Of a stretch of DNA of 64,000 nt, positions 34,526 to 43,329 are shown piece by piece. Below the pieces are notes generated by a model. The model ran no database searches. It was not told the DNA's origin and worked only from the letters and a program-made list of their open reading frames with translations. Positions within the stretch are counted from its first letter, which is position 1. Each line of letters starts with the position of its first letter. The position numbers were made by a program, and so were the translations under genes. This DNA comes from Caulobacteraceae bacterium. Lineage in GTDB: Bacteria; Pseudomonadota; Alphaproteobacteria; Caulobacterales; Caulobacteraceae. The DNA lies in NCBI GenBank assembly GCA_027489335.1, contig JAIXZX010000012.1:1-64000 (forward strand). Direction: 5' to 3'.

Positions 34526-36763
34526 ATGACCAAGCCAATTTCGGGCGTCCGCGCCTATGCCCGTCGCGCCTGGACGCCGGCCGCCGTCGCCGGTCTCGCC
34601 GGCCTCGCCCTGGCCCCGCAGGCCCATGCCGAGGACGCGCCGCACGAAGTGGCCGGCGTCCAGGTGGAGGGACATCTGGCCGCCGAGCCCGTCTCGCCCA
34701 AATTCACCGCTGATCTGCTGGACACGCCCCGCAGCGTCACCGTCATCCCGCAGTTGGTGATCGACCAGACTGCGGCCACCTCCCTCCAAGACATTTTGCG
34801 CACCTCGCCGGGCATCACCTTCGGCGCCGGGGAGGGGGGGCAGCCGCTGGCGGACCGGCCGTTCATCCGTGGTCAGGCTTCCGGCAACAATGTCTTCGTC
34901 GACGGCGTCCGTGACAGCGGCGGCCAGGTCCGGGACATCTTCAACCTGGAACAGGTGGAAGTCGTGAAGGGGCCGGACTCCGCTTACAACGGCCGCGGCT
35001 CCGGCGGCGGCAGCATCAACCTGACCAGCAAGCAGCCCAAGCTTGTCGAGGAGAGCAGCGCCAGCCTGCGGGTCGGAACCGACTCCTATGTCCGCGCCGC
35101 GGTCGACGCCAACTATGTGCTCGGCGAAACCAGCGCCGTGCGGGTGAACCTGATGGGCGCGCAAGGCGACACGCCCCAACGCAACGCCGTGGACTTCGAC
35201 ACCTGGGGGGCGGCGGTGGCGGCCGCCATGGGCCTGGGAACCGACAGTCGCCTGACGCTGAGCTACCAGCACCTGACCCGCAACGACATGCCCGACTATG
35301 GGGTGCCGCTCTCGCGCAAGCTGCCAGGCGTCACCCCGACAGAGACCGGCATCCTCGACGTGCCCCGGGACGCCTTCTATGGCCTCACCGCCCGGGACTT
35401 CCAGGAGACCACCGCCGATATCGCAACCCTGGTGGGCGAGCACGACATCAACGCCGCCATGACCTTCAGGGGGGTCTTCCGCTACGCCAAGACGGTCAAC
35501 GACTATGTGGTCACTAACCCGGGCGATGGCGGCTCGGCCCAGTTCGTCGACGGCCAATGGTGGATGAAGCGCGGCCTCAAGTCCCGCTGGAACCCGGCCA
35601 CCACGGTGGCGGCGGTGGCCGATGTCTATGGCCGCTTCACCACCGGGGCCATCGAGCACAGCTACGACATCGGGCTGGAGCTCTCCCGGGAGAAGAACGA
35701 GAACGCCAGCTATACGGTGACGACGACGGCCGGCTCAGCTTGCCCGACGGGCTTCACCGGCGCGGGCGCGGGCGACTGTACGCTGGTCTACGCCCCCAAT
35801 CCGTCCGACCCCTGGGTGGGAACGATCGTCCGCGGCCCGGTCTCGTCGACCGTCTCCAAGACAGCCGCCGTCTACGTCTTCGACACCCTGTCCTTCGGTG
35901 ACCGCTGGAAGCTCAATCTCGGTCTGCGGCACGACGAATATTCCGTGAGCGGTCGCAACGTGTCGGCGACCGCCGTCACCGCCAGCGACGGCGACTGGAG
36001 TTTCACCAACTACCAGGCGGGCCTCGTCTACAAGCCGAGCCCGAACGGCAGCCTCTATGTCTCCTACGGCACCGCCTCGACGCCGCCGACCATCTCCGGC
36101 GGCGACCAGAACACCTCCGCTGGCGTGGGATCGGGCAATCTGGCCAACAAGCTCCTGGACCCGGAAGAGACCACCTCCACCGAGATCGGCGTGAAGTGGG
36201 CCTTCTTCGGCGAACGCCTGTCGACTTCGGCGGCGCTGTTCCAGGTCAACCGCCAGAACGCGCAGATTCTCGTGGATGTCGGCGTCTACGCCCAGGCTGG
36301 CGAGACCGAGGTCCGCGGCCTGGAGCTGGCCGTGACGGGGCAGGTGACCCCCGCCTGGTCAGTCTTCGGCGGCTACACCTACATGGAGTCCGAGCTGGTT
36401 CGGGGCGCCTATAACAACGTCAATGTGGGCGATCCCCTGGCCAATACGCCCGAGCACAGCTTCAGCCTGTTCTCGACCTATCAGCTGACTCCGGCGCTCA
36501 GCCTGGGCGGCGGCGCCTACTATGTCTCCGACAGCTTTGGCGGCAATCAGAACGGCGCTGGCGGTGGAGCCAATGGCGTCTACGCCCCGGAATACTGGCG
36601 GTTCGACGCCGTCGCCAGCTACCGGATCAACGAGCGTCTGAACCTGCAGCTGAACATCCAGAACCTCACCGACGAGGATTACATCGCCCGGACCAACGGG
36701 GTTCACCACGCCGACTACGGCCCGGCCCGCCAGGCCATGCTGACCCTGAACGCCAAGTTCTGA
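34526..36763 (+). CDS. TonB-dependent siderophore receptor (Fiu/catecholate type)
   Basis: A 745-residue outer-membrane receptor. It has a signal peptide (cleavage after AHA), a short TonB-box region, a plug with LLDTPRSVTVIPQLVIDQ, SLQDILRTSPGITFGAGEGG, FIRGQASGNNVFVDGVRDSG and VEVVKGPDSAYNGRGSGGGSINL, and a barrel ending in AMLTLNAKF with a terminal Phe. These motifs match the siderophore-receptor subgroup that includes Fiu. Upstream Fur-like palindromes and the downstream PiuC-type hydroxylase support a role in iron-starvation uptake of catecholate siderophores. The exact ligand is unknown. Confidence 0.92.
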   Translation: MTKPISGVRAYARRAWTPAAVAGLAGLALAPQAHAEDAPHEVAGVQVEGHLAAEPVSPKFTADLLDTPRSVTVIPQLVIDQTAATSLQDILRTSPGITFGAGEGGQPLADRPFIRGQASGNNVFVDGVRDSGGQVRDIFNLEQVEVVKGPDSAYNGRGSGGGSINLTSKQPKLVEESSASLRVGTDSYVRAAVDANYVLGETSAVRVNLMGAQGDTPQRNAVDFDTWGAAVAAAMGLGTDSRLTLSYQHLTRNDMPDYGVPLSRKLPGVTPTETGILDVPRDAFYGLTARDFQETTADIATLVGEHDINAAMTFRGVFRYAKTVNDYVVTNPGDGGSAQFVDGQWWMKRGLKSRWNPATTVAAVADVYGRFTTGAIEHSYDIGLELSREKNENASYTVTTTAGSACPTGFTGAGAGDCTLVYAPNPSDPWVGTIVRGPVSSTVSKTAAVYVFDTLSFGDRWKLNLGLRHDEYSVSGRNVSATAVTASDGDWSFTNYQAGLVYKPSPNGSLYVSYGTASTPPTISGGDQNTSAGVGSGNLANKLLDPEETTSTEIGVKWAFFGERLSTSAALFQVNRQNAQILVDVGVYAQAGETEVRGLELAVTGQVTPAWSVFGGYTYMESELVRGAYNNVNVGDPLANTPEHSFSLFSTYQLTPALSLGGGAYYVSDSFGGNQNGAGGGANGVYAPEYWRFDAVASYRINERLNLQLNIQNLTDEDYIARTNGVHHADYGPARQAMLTLNAKF

Positions 36764-36791
36764 CCCCACGCGGAACGCGCGTTCAGGTCCA

Positions 36792-36820
36792 GGCCCCGCG
36801 GGTTCGCTCGCGGGGCCGCT
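36792..36820 (+). terminator. Hairpin between the receptor and hydroxylase genes
   Basis: GGCCCCGCG-N8-CGCGGGGCC, a perfect 9-bp stem, is followed by GCTTCT. It lies 28 bases after the receptor stop and 36 before the hydroxylase start, so it may partly attenuate readthrough within the unit. Confidence 0.5.
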
Positions 36821-36853
36821 TCTGCTCCAGGCCGCCGTCCAAGGATTCTTCCC

Positions 36854-37537
36854 ATGATGCTGCATATCCCAGAGGTGCTGACCAAGGCGCAGGTGGCCGA
36901 CCTTCGCCGACTGATCGACGCCGGGGCCTGGGTCGACGGCAATGTCACCTCCGGCGCCCAGTCGGCCCTGGCCAAGCGCAATGAGCAATTGCCTGAGGCC
37001 TCGCCTGAGGCGCGGGCGGCCGGCGAGCGCATCCTCGACGCCCTGTCGCGTAATCCGCTGTTCGTCACCGCGGCCCTGCCTCAGACGGTCTTTCCGCCCC
37101 TGTTCAACCGCTATGGCGGAGGCCAGACCTTCGGCCTGCACATCGACAACGCCGTGCGCCAGAGCGGCGATGGACGGGTGCGCATCCGCAGCGACCTCTC
37201 AGCCACCCTCTTCCTCACCGAGCCCGAGGACTATGATGGGGGCGAGCTCCTGGTGGAGGACACCTATGGCGTCCACGAGGTGAAGCTGCCGGCCGGGGAT
37301 ATGATCCTCTATCCGGCCTCAAGCCTGCACCAGGTTCGCGCCGTGACCCGGGGCGCCCGAGTCTCCAGCTTCTTCTGGATCCAGAGCATGATCCGCGACG
37401 ACGCCCAGCGCAGCCTGCTGTTTCAGATGGACATCGCCATCCAGCAGCTGGCCGGCAAGGTGGGGGCTGGGGCGCCGGAACTGATCTCGCTCACCGGCGC
37501 CTACCACAATCTGCTGCGGATGTGGGGCGACCTCTAG
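36854..37537 (+). CDS. piuC: Fe2+/2-oxoglutarate-dependent PKHD-type hydroxylase (PiuC/YbiX family)
   Basis: A 227-residue dioxygenase of the PiuC/YbiX family, which is habitually encoded next to catecholate receptors such as Fiu/PiuA. The double-stranded beta-helix carries the iron triad His96-x-Asp98 (LHIDNAV) and His159 (SSLHQVRAV), with a downstream Arg ([11 protein letters not shown]) for 2-oxoglutarate. N-terminal [13 protein letters not shown] and [10 protein letters not shown] are also family features. The substrate is not established; modification of siderophores or related compounds is often suggested. Probably co-expressed with the receptor 90 bases upstream. Confidence 0.92.
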   Translation: MMLHIPEVLTKAQVADLRRLIDAGAWVDGNVTSGAQSALAKRNEQLPEASPEARAAGERILDALSRNPLFVTAALPQTVFPPLFNRYGGGQTFGLHIDNAVRQSGDGRVRIRSDLSATLFLTEPEDYDGGELLVEDTYGVHEVKLPAGDMILYPASSLHQVRAVTRGARVSSFFWIQSMIRDDAQRSLLFQMDIAIQQLAGKVGAGAPELISLTGAYHNLLRMWGDL

Positions 37538-37560
37538 CCGCCCCACCGCGTGCTTTGGCG

Positions 37561-38073
37561 TCAGGCCCGTCCGCCAGCCAGGTAGTCCATCTTGCCAATG
37601 GGCGCGCCCTTGTGACGGAGCAGGGCGTAGGCCATCGAGACGTGGAACAGGAAGTTCGGCAGGGAGAAGGTCAGGACGAAGTCCTTGGCCGTGAAGGTCA
37701 TGGCGCCCCGGGGCAGGGGCAGCTCGATGGTCCGCTCCAGGTCGTCGCTCACCTGATCAGGGGTGATGGACTCGACGAAGGCCAGGGTCTTGGCGATGCG
37801 GGCCTTCAGGTCGTCATAGGTGGTCTCGGTGTCGGGCATGACCGGCGGGGCGACGCCGGCCAGGCGGGCCGCGCCACCCTTGGCCGCATCGGTGGCCAGC
37901 TGGATCTGACCGATCAGCGAGTGCATGTCGGGCGCCAGGCGGGCCTCGAGCAGGTCCGACAGCGGCTGGTCGCTCGCCTTGGCGTGGGCCTCGGCCTTGT
38001 TCAGCAGGGCGGCGAGGTTGCGCAGCATCTGCACATAGACCGGGATCGAGGCGTCATAGAGGGTCAGGGCCAA
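37561..38073 (-). CDS. DUF1993 family protein
   Basis: A 170-residue protein. The family starts at xALTLYDASIPVYVQMLRNL, so TTG 38073 (with GGAG upstream) is preferred to the track's 38154. Features of the four-helix DUF1993 fold are LLEARLAPDMHSLIGQIQLATDAAK and DFVLTFSLPNFLFHVSMAYALLRHKGAPIGKMDYL. Relatives form DinB-like bundles of unknown activity. The gene is convergent with the hydroxylase gene. Confidence 0.85.
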   Translation of the reverse strand: MALTLYDASIPVYVQMLRNLAALLNKAEAHAKASDQPLSDLLEARLAPDMHSLIGQIQLATDAAKGGAARLAGVAPPVMPDTETTYDDLKARIAKTLAFVESITPDQVSDDLERTIELPLPRGAMTFTAKDFVLTFSLPNFLFHVSMAYALLRHKGAPIGKMDYLAGGRA

Positions 38074-38180
38074 GGGAGCGTCTCCGAAGGTTAAGCTTGA
38101 CCCCAGATGGGGCTCCGCCGCGCCCCGCGCCATGGCCCTGGCCGGTTCATCCACACCTTAAGCTGACCCCGGAAAAGAGG

Positions 38181-38224
38181 CGGGCAGGGTCAGGCGGCTC
38201 CGTAGAACCATCCGACCCTGCCCG
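38181..38224 (-). terminator. Long-stem hairpin downstream of the alginate-export gene
   Basis: An 11-bp perfect inverted repeat, CGGGCAGGGTC / GACCCTGCCCG, has a 22-nt loop. On the minus strand it is followed by CCTCTTTTCC, a weak U-tract. It lies 27 bases past the stop of the porin gene. Confidence 0.5.
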
Positions 38225-38251
38225 TTCAGGGACATCCGGGGGGAGGAGGCC

Positions 38252-39652
38252 TTAGAAAGTCTGGGTGACTTCCACGTAGCCGAACAGCGGCTCGGCGCCA
38301 GTGGCGTTGGGGGCGTCGTCCAGGAATTCGCCGTTCACCAGCTTGGCGAAGCCGAACTCCAGGCGCGTGGCCTTGGGCACGATCCAGTAGCGGGCGCGGG
38401 CCTCTAGCTGGTGGCCGGCGAAGTCCCCGGAGCGGCCGGTGGCGTCACGGACGCCGGTGGTGGCGAAGGAGTCGGTGGCCTCATCCAGATAGAGGGCGCG
38501 GTAGAAGACCATGGCGTCCCAACGCTTGTTGGGAACCACCTCGACCCGCACGCCGGGCGAATTGAAGTTGGAGCGCCCCAGCGGGCCGTAGGCGCCAGGA
38601 GGACCGAAGTCCGGGCGTCGGGGACCAAACAAGCCATCGAAGCGGTTGTACTCGCCGTCCGCGCTGCTCTTGTCGCCGCTGGCGAAGTCGTATTCCAGGG
38701 CCACCCGCGGCGACCAGGCGCCCTCGAAGGTCTTGCCGACTTCCAGGTGCAGATATTGGGCGTCCACATCCAGGTCGCGGCGGTCAGCAGCGCTGGTGGA
38801 GTTGCGGGCCTCGCCGGTCTGCCAGCCGCCCTCGAACTCATAGTCCCACTTGCCAGCCGCCGGGTTGCGGACGAAGCGGCCCCCCACGGTGGTCAGGCGG
38901 CGATTGCGGGTGGCGACCCGGGGGGAGTCCTCTTCTTCCAGCCGAAGGGCGAAGACTTCCAGCTGCCCGCCATCGGCGAACTTGGGCGTGGTGTAAATGC
39001 CGCCGAAGAACACCAGGTCGTCGTTCTGCCGGTCGGTCTCGATCTCATTGTCGAGGATGCCGGCCCGGTCGGATGGCAGCTTCTGCAGGGGATAGGTGTA
39101 GAACAGGGTGGCGGCCCCGGCCGACTTGGCGCTCCAGTCGGCGCGGACGCCGGCGAAGGCGCTGGTCGCATTGCCGTACGCGGAACGGCCCACCAGACGG
39201 CGCGAACCGATGTCGAGGGTGAACCGACCCAGCGTGGCCGAACCCTTGGCGCCTTCGACAAACAAGTCGTTCACATCGGCGGCCACATAGGCCTGGATCA
39301 GCTCCAGGGCGTTGACGTCGCCCGTGCCGGTCGGCGAGCCGCTGTCATTCAGATAGACCCGGGCGTCGATCACCTCGCCGCCGATGCGGACCGGCTGAAG
39401 ATTGAGCTCGGCGAACAGGGTGGAGCGCAGCACGAGGCCCTGGTCGGAGCCATCGCCATAGGCTGGGCGATACTGGCCATCCAGGCTCTCATAGCGCGCG
39501 CGCACGGTGCCCGAGAGCTTCAGATTGTCCGGGGCGCCCACGGCGTCATGCAGGGTCCAGGGCGCCGATTGCGCCGCCGCGGGGCTGGCGGCGATTGCGC
39601 TGGCCAGAACGATCAGGGAGGCGCCCAGGGCGCGCGAGGTCTTCAGCGTCAT
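38252..39652 (-). CDS. Alginate export family outer-membrane porin
   Basis: A 466-residue protein of the Alginate_exp family. The start is set at ATG 39652 (MTLKTSRALGASLIVL) with a Sec signal peptide ending near AAAQ; the track start adds 20 non-signal residues. The body is a predicted beta-barrel: LSGTVRARYESLDGQYR, RIGGEVIDARVYLND, the GRFTLDIGSRRLVGR strand and a C-terminal aromatic strand PLFGYVEVTQTF. AlgE-type members export alginate, but most homologues outside Pseudomonas lie apart from polysaccharide genes, as here. Substrate unknown. Confidence 0.87.
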   Translation of the reverse strand: MTLKTSRALGASLIVLASAIAASPAAAQSAPWTLHDAVGAPDNLKLSGTVRARYESLDGQYRPAYGDGSDQGLVLRSTLFAELNLQPVRIGGEVIDARVYLNDSGSPTGTGDVNALELIQAYVAADVNDLFVEGAKGSATLGRFTLDIGSRRLVGRSAYGNATSAFAGVRADWSAKSAGAATLFYTYPLQKLPSDRAGILDNEIETDRQNDDLVFFGGIYTTPKFADGGQLEVFALRLEEEDSPRVATRNRRLTTVGGRFVRNPAAGKWDYEFEGGWQTGEARNSTSAADRRDLDVDAQYLHLEVGKTFEGAWSPRVALEYDFASGDKSSADGEYNRFDGLFGPRRPDFGPPGAYGPLGRSNFNSPGVRVEVVPNKRWDAMVFYRALYLDEATDSFATTGVRDATGRSGDFAGHQLEARARYWIVPKATRLEFGFAKLVNGEFLDDAPNATGAEPLFGYVEVTQTF

Positions 39653-39915
39653 GGTGTTCAGAATTCTCTCTGTTCGGACACCGTCGGTCCGCGACCGTGA
39701 GCTAGGCCCCAAAGATTGCTTGGGCCTTAAGCTTGACCTTGAGGCGGCTGGCGGACGCTGTACGGGGTGAAGGAGAAATATTCCGAAAAAACAACAAGAT
39801 GTCCCGCCTCTGGTGCGGCAGGCAGCCAGGCTTTGGTGGGCTCTGCGCGACGATCCGCCGCGCTGCCTGGGGGCCTGACGCGATCAGACCGAGCCGTCTG
39901 CCCCTCCAATCTGGC

Positions 39916-41805
39916 CTATGGCAGGACGATTTCGAACCAGAAATCGAAGCGGTCCAGGCAGGCCAGAAGGGCTCCGAGATCGTCGGCGCGCGGGGAGTCT
40001 ACCTCGCCCTTGGTCACGGCCGCGGCCAGGTCCGTCTCCCCCAGCACCAGGGCCACCAGGGTCGCGCGGCTCAGCCGCACCGAGGTCGCGCCGGGGGCGA
40101 CCCGGTCGCGGCCATGATGCAGGACGGCGTTCTCGACGTTGAGCCCAAAGCGCTCGCCGGTATCGGTGAAGGTGAGGTCCAGGGCGACCTCGAGCGTGCC
40201 GGCCCGCTCGCCGTTCAGCCGGACCGACAGGGAGTCCAGCAGCTGTTCGGCCGGCAGGTTGCGGATCTGGCCCGCCGCCCCCTGGCGCGGCGTGGGGGAG
40301 GGCGGCCGCACATGCCGCAGCTCCTGGGCGCCGGTCAGGTAGAAGGCCCGCCAGGGGCCGGATTCGGCCTGATAGCCCATCTGCTCCAGGGCGTCGGCCT
40401 GCAGTTCGCGGGCCTCGGCGTTGTCGGGCTGGGCGAAGACCAGGTGGTTCACCAGCTGCGCGGTCCAGCGATAGTCCCCGGCGGCGAAGGCTTCGCGCGC
40501 CTTGGCCAGCAGCGGCTCGGGCCCGCCGGCCAGGTCCACATAGCGCTTGCCCGCCTCCACTGGCGGATGGGGATGCAGGTGAGCGGGATTGCCGTCGAAC
40601 CAGCCGAGATAGCGCTGATACACCGCCTTGGCGTTGTGGTTGAGCGTCCCGTAATAGCCGCGGGTGTACCACTCGGCCTCCAGGCTGGGGGGCAGTTTGA
40701 GCGCCTCGCCGATCTCCAGCGGCGTCATCCCGTGGTTGGCCATCCGCAGGGTCTGGTCGTGGATGAACTTGTAGAGGTCGCGCTGCTTCTTCAGGAATTT
40801 CCGCGCCCGGTCCTGGCCCCAGCGGGGCCAGTGGTGGCTGGCGAACAGCACCTCGGTGCGGTCGCCGAACAGGTCGGCGGCCTCGTCGATATAGAAGGCC
40901 CAGCGCTTGGCGTCGCGCACCTGGGCGCCGCGGGGCGTATAGATGTTGTGCAGGTGGCAGGAGCAGTTCTCCGCCATGCAAAGCGCGCCGAACTGCGGGA
41001 AGAAGAAGTTCATCTCCGCCGGCGCCTCGGTGTCCGGCGTCACCTGGAACTCGATCTCGATCCCGTCGATGGTCAGCTTCGTGCCGGTCTTGCTGATGCT
41101 CTCGGTGGGCGGGATCAGGCTGACCGAGCCCATGGAGGTGGTCTTGCCGAGGCCGGAGTCCACATGCCCCTGGGCGTTGCGCGGGAGCAGCGCGCCATAC
41201 ATGTAGGTCGCCCGCCGGCCCATGGCGTTGCCGGCCAGGACGTTCTCGCTGACCGCCTCCTCCAGGAAGCCTTCCGGCGCGATGATCCGCATGCCCGCTT
41301 CGATGTCGGCGTCGGAGATGACCCCGCGCACCCCGCCATAATGGTCCACGTGGCTGTGGGTGTAGATGACGCCGGTCACCGGCTTGTCGCCGCGATGCTG
41401 GCGCATCAGGGCCAGAGCCGCCGCCGCCGGTTCGGCCGAGATCAGCGGATCGATGACGAGGTAGCCCTTCTCGCCCTCGATGAAGGTGATGTTGGACAGG
41501 TCAAAGCCGCGCACCTGATAGACGCCCGGGGTCACCTCGAAGAGGCCGTGCAGGGCGTTCAGCCGGGCCTGGCGCCACAGGCTGGGATTGACCGTGGGCG
41601 GCGCATCTTCGGGCTCTTCGAAGGCGAAGGCGCCCATGTTCCAGACCACGCCGCCTGTGGCGTTCTCGATCTTCGCGTCGGGGATGGAGCCCATATGGCC
41701 GCGACGGGCGTCGGCCCAGTCCTGCCCGTCGTCAGCCGGCAACTGGGTGCGAAGGGCGGCGTGGGCCCGCAGGGTGGCGTCTGTGGCGTCCTTGGGCGTG
41801 GTCAT
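39916..41805 (-). CDS. Alkyl/aryl sulfatase, metallo-beta-lactamase type (SdsA1/YjcS-like)
   Basis: A 629-residue class III sulfatase that hydrolyses primary alkyl sulfates such as SDS. The N-terminal binuclear zinc domain has YTHSHVDHYGG, EGFLEEAVSENVLAGNAM and HLHNIYTPRGAQVRD, followed by the alkyl-sulfatase dimerisation domain (AEWYTRGYYGTLNHNAKAVYQRYLGWFDGNPAHLHP) and a C-terminal SCP2-like domain (DSLSVRLNGERA...). SdsA1 has a secretion signal; none is obvious here, as in YjcS-like cytoplasmic members. The gene is separate from its neighbours, with 263 bases to the porin gene start. Confidence 0.93.
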   Translation of the reverse strand: MTTPKDATDATLRAHAALRTQLPADDGQDWADARRGHMGSIPDAKIENATGGVVWNMGAFAFEEPEDAPPTVNPSLWRQARLNALHGLFEVTPGVYQVRGFDLSNITFIEGEKGYLVIDPLISAEPAAAALALMRQHRGDKPVTGVIYTHSHVDHYGGVRGVISDADIEAGMRIIAPEGFLEEAVSENVLAGNAMGRRATYMYGALLPRNAQGHVDSGLGKTTSMGSVSLIPPTESISKTGTKLTIDGIEIEFQVTPDTEAPAEMNFFFPQFGALCMAENCSCHLHNIYTPRGAQVRDAKRWAFYIDEAADLFGDRTEVLFASHHWPRWGQDRARKFLKKQRDLYKFIHDQTLRMANHGMTPLEIGEALKLPPSLEAEWYTRGYYGTLNHNAKAVYQRYLGWFDGNPAHLHPHPPVEAGKRYVDLAGGPEPLLAKAREAFAAGDYRWTAQLVNHLVFAQPDNAEARELQADALEQMGYQAESGPWRAFYLTGAQELRHVRPPSPTPRQGAAGQIRNLPAEQLLDSLSVRLNGERAGTLEVALDLTFTDTGERFGLNVENAVLHHGRDRVAPGATSVRLSRATLVALVLGETDLAAAVTKGEVDSPRADDLGALLACLDRFDFWFEIVLP

Positions 41806-41845
41806 CGTCCCGCTCTCCCCGACCTGTCTTCTTATGGTGGCGCTT

Positions 41846-42367
41846 CTAGTAGTTGCTGCCCGGCTTGTCCTCCACCGCCTGACCCCGGGCAGGGATCAGC
41901 ATGTCCCGCCGGAAGGTGGCGATGATCACCCCGTCCTGGTTCTTGCCCAGGGTGCGGATGGTGACGATCCCCTGGCCGGGCCGCGACTTGCTCTCGCGCT
42001 TGGCCAGCACTTCGCTCTCGCCGTAGAGGGTGTCGCCGGCGAAGACCGGGGCGGGGAACTTGACCTCGTCCATGCCCAGATTGGCGATCGCCTTCTGGGA
42101 GCAGTCGCTGACGCTCATCCCGATCAGGAGGGCGAGCGTATAGGTCGAGACCACCAGGTTGCGGCCGAACTCCGTGTGCTTGCCGTATTCGGCGTCGAAG
42201 TGCAGCGGGTGGGTGTTGAGCGTCAGCAGGGTAAAGAGGTGATTGTCGGCCTCGGTCACCGTCTTGCCCGGGCGGTGCTCATAGACATCGCCGACGATGA
42301 AGTCGTCATAGTAGCGGCCGAAGGTCTCCCGGTAGCGCCCCGGCGCGATCTCCTTGATCGTCTTCAT
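41846..42367 (-). CDS. MaoC-like hydratase, probable mesaconyl-CoA/beta-methylmalyl-CoA dehydratase
   Basis: A 173-residue hot-dog hydratase. Visible are YYDDFIVGDVYEHRPGKTVTEADNHLFTLLTLNTHPLHFD, with the Asp/His catalytic pair of the hydratase 2 motif, then NLVVSTYTLALLIGMSVSD and ANLGMDEVKFPAPVFAGDTL. The stop of the CitE-like gene overlaps its start by one base (TGATG), so the two are co-translated. With the divergent 2-methylfumaryl-CoA isomerase-like gene, the best guess is reversible hydration of mesaconyl-CoA. Itaconyl-CoA hydration is the main alternative. Confidence 0.83.
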   Translation of the reverse strand: MKTIKEIAPGRYRETFGRYYDDFIVGDVYEHRPGKTVTEADNHLFTLLTLNTHPLHFDAEYGKHTEFGRNLVVSTYTLALLIGMSVSDCSQKAIANLGMDEVKFPAPVFAGDTLYGESEVLAKRESKSRPGQGIVTIRTLGKNQDGVIIATFRRDMLIPARGQAVEDKPGSNY

Positions 42368-43185
42368 CAGTCCCGTCCTTTCGCCCGTTCCAGGATGCGC
42401 CGCGCGGCGCGGGCCACCGGCAGTTCGATCAGCTTTCCGTCCAGCAGGGCCGGTCCCCCGGCGGCGGCGTCAAAGGCCGCGACCACCGCCTGCGCCCGGG
42501 CCACGTCCTCGGCGCTCGGGGTGTAGACAGCGTTCACCGGCGCCACCTGGTCGGGGTGGATGCAGGCCCGGCCAGTGAAGCCCAGGCGCCGGGCCCGGTC
42601 GGTCTCGGCGCTCAGCACCTCGGGCTCACCGACCAGGCCCGGCGGCGCGTCCAGAGCCTGGATGCCGGCCCGAGCGCAGGCCGCGGCGATCTGGCTGCGG
42701 GCGTAGAGCAGGGGCTCCCAGCTCATGTCGCAGCCCACCTCGGCGCTGTAGTCGAAGGCTCCGAACAGGACCCCGCCGACGCCCGGCGCCTCGGCGATGT
42801 CCCAGCAGCGCATCAATCCCTCAGGTGTCTCCACAAGCGGCCAGAAGGGGCGCACATCCCCCAGCGCCCGCTGCAGCATGCCGAACTCATGGGCGCTGGA
42901 GGCCTTGGGGATCATGAAGAAGTCAGCCTCCGCCGGGGCGGCGGCCCTAAGGTCGTCGGCGAACCAGGGGGTGGTCCGACCGTTCAGCCGCAGACCCACC
43001 TGCACGCCGCCCTTCGGACGCTGGGCCAGGAACTCCAGGGCGCTCGCCCGGGCGCCGGCCTTGTCCCCTGGGGCCACGGCGTCTTCCAGGTCCAGGCAGA
43101 CGGCGTCGGCGCCGCTCTCCAAGGCCCGCGTAAAGCGGTCCGGGCGATTGGCCGGGGTGAACAGGAGCGAGCGGAACTGGACCAA
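42367..43185 (-). CDS. CitE-like CoA ester lyase (citramalyl-/malyl-CoA lyase type)
   Basis: A 272-residue HpcH/HpaI-fold lyase. Motifs are RSLLFTPANRPDRFTRALESGADAVCLDLEDAV (substrate/CoA and Glu-Asp), LRLNGRTTPWFADDL (Arg), FMIPKASSAHEF and LVETPEGLM (metal-binding Glu). GVLFGAFDYSAEVG corresponds to the fGxxDl metal-site block. It is shorter than typical malyl-CoA lyases (about 320) and closer to citramalyl-CoA lyases. It is the first gene of a two-gene operon with the MaoC hydratase and is divergent from the CoA transferase gene, the arrangement of a C5-CoA pathway. Confidence 0.85.
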   Translation of the reverse strand: MVQFRSLLFTPANRPDRFTRALESGADAVCLDLEDAVAPGDKAGARASALEFLAQRPKGGVQVGLRLNGRTTPWFADDLRAAAPAEADFFMIPKASSAHEFGMLQRALGDVRPFWPLVETPEGLMRCWDIAEAPGVGGVLFGAFDYSAEVGCDMSWEPLLYARSQIAAACARAGIQALDAPPGLVGEPEVLSAETDRARRLGFTGRACIHPDQVAPVNAVYTPSAEDVARAQAVVAAFDAAAGGPALLDGKLIELPVARAARRILERAKGRD

Positions 43186-43329
43186 GCATCCTCCGGATGG
43201 GCGATTGCGAGTCGTCAGGCAGGATATGACACTCCCCGGCCGGCCAGGGCCAGGGCGTCCCCAGCGTCAACCGGGCGACATGCTAAGGCCGGGCGTCTGA
43301 CGGCGCGCATCCACGGGAGGAAGAAGCCC

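Noticed and set aside
39733-41925. 730-residue plus-strand ORF
   Set aside because: Antisense to the alkylsulfatase gene, which has all its motifs. The shadow has no family features.
42556-43329. N-terminal extension of the CoA transferase ORF (apparent fusion protein)
   Set aside because: The extension is antisense to the CitE-like gene. A good ribosome binding site and family alignment put the true start at 43330.
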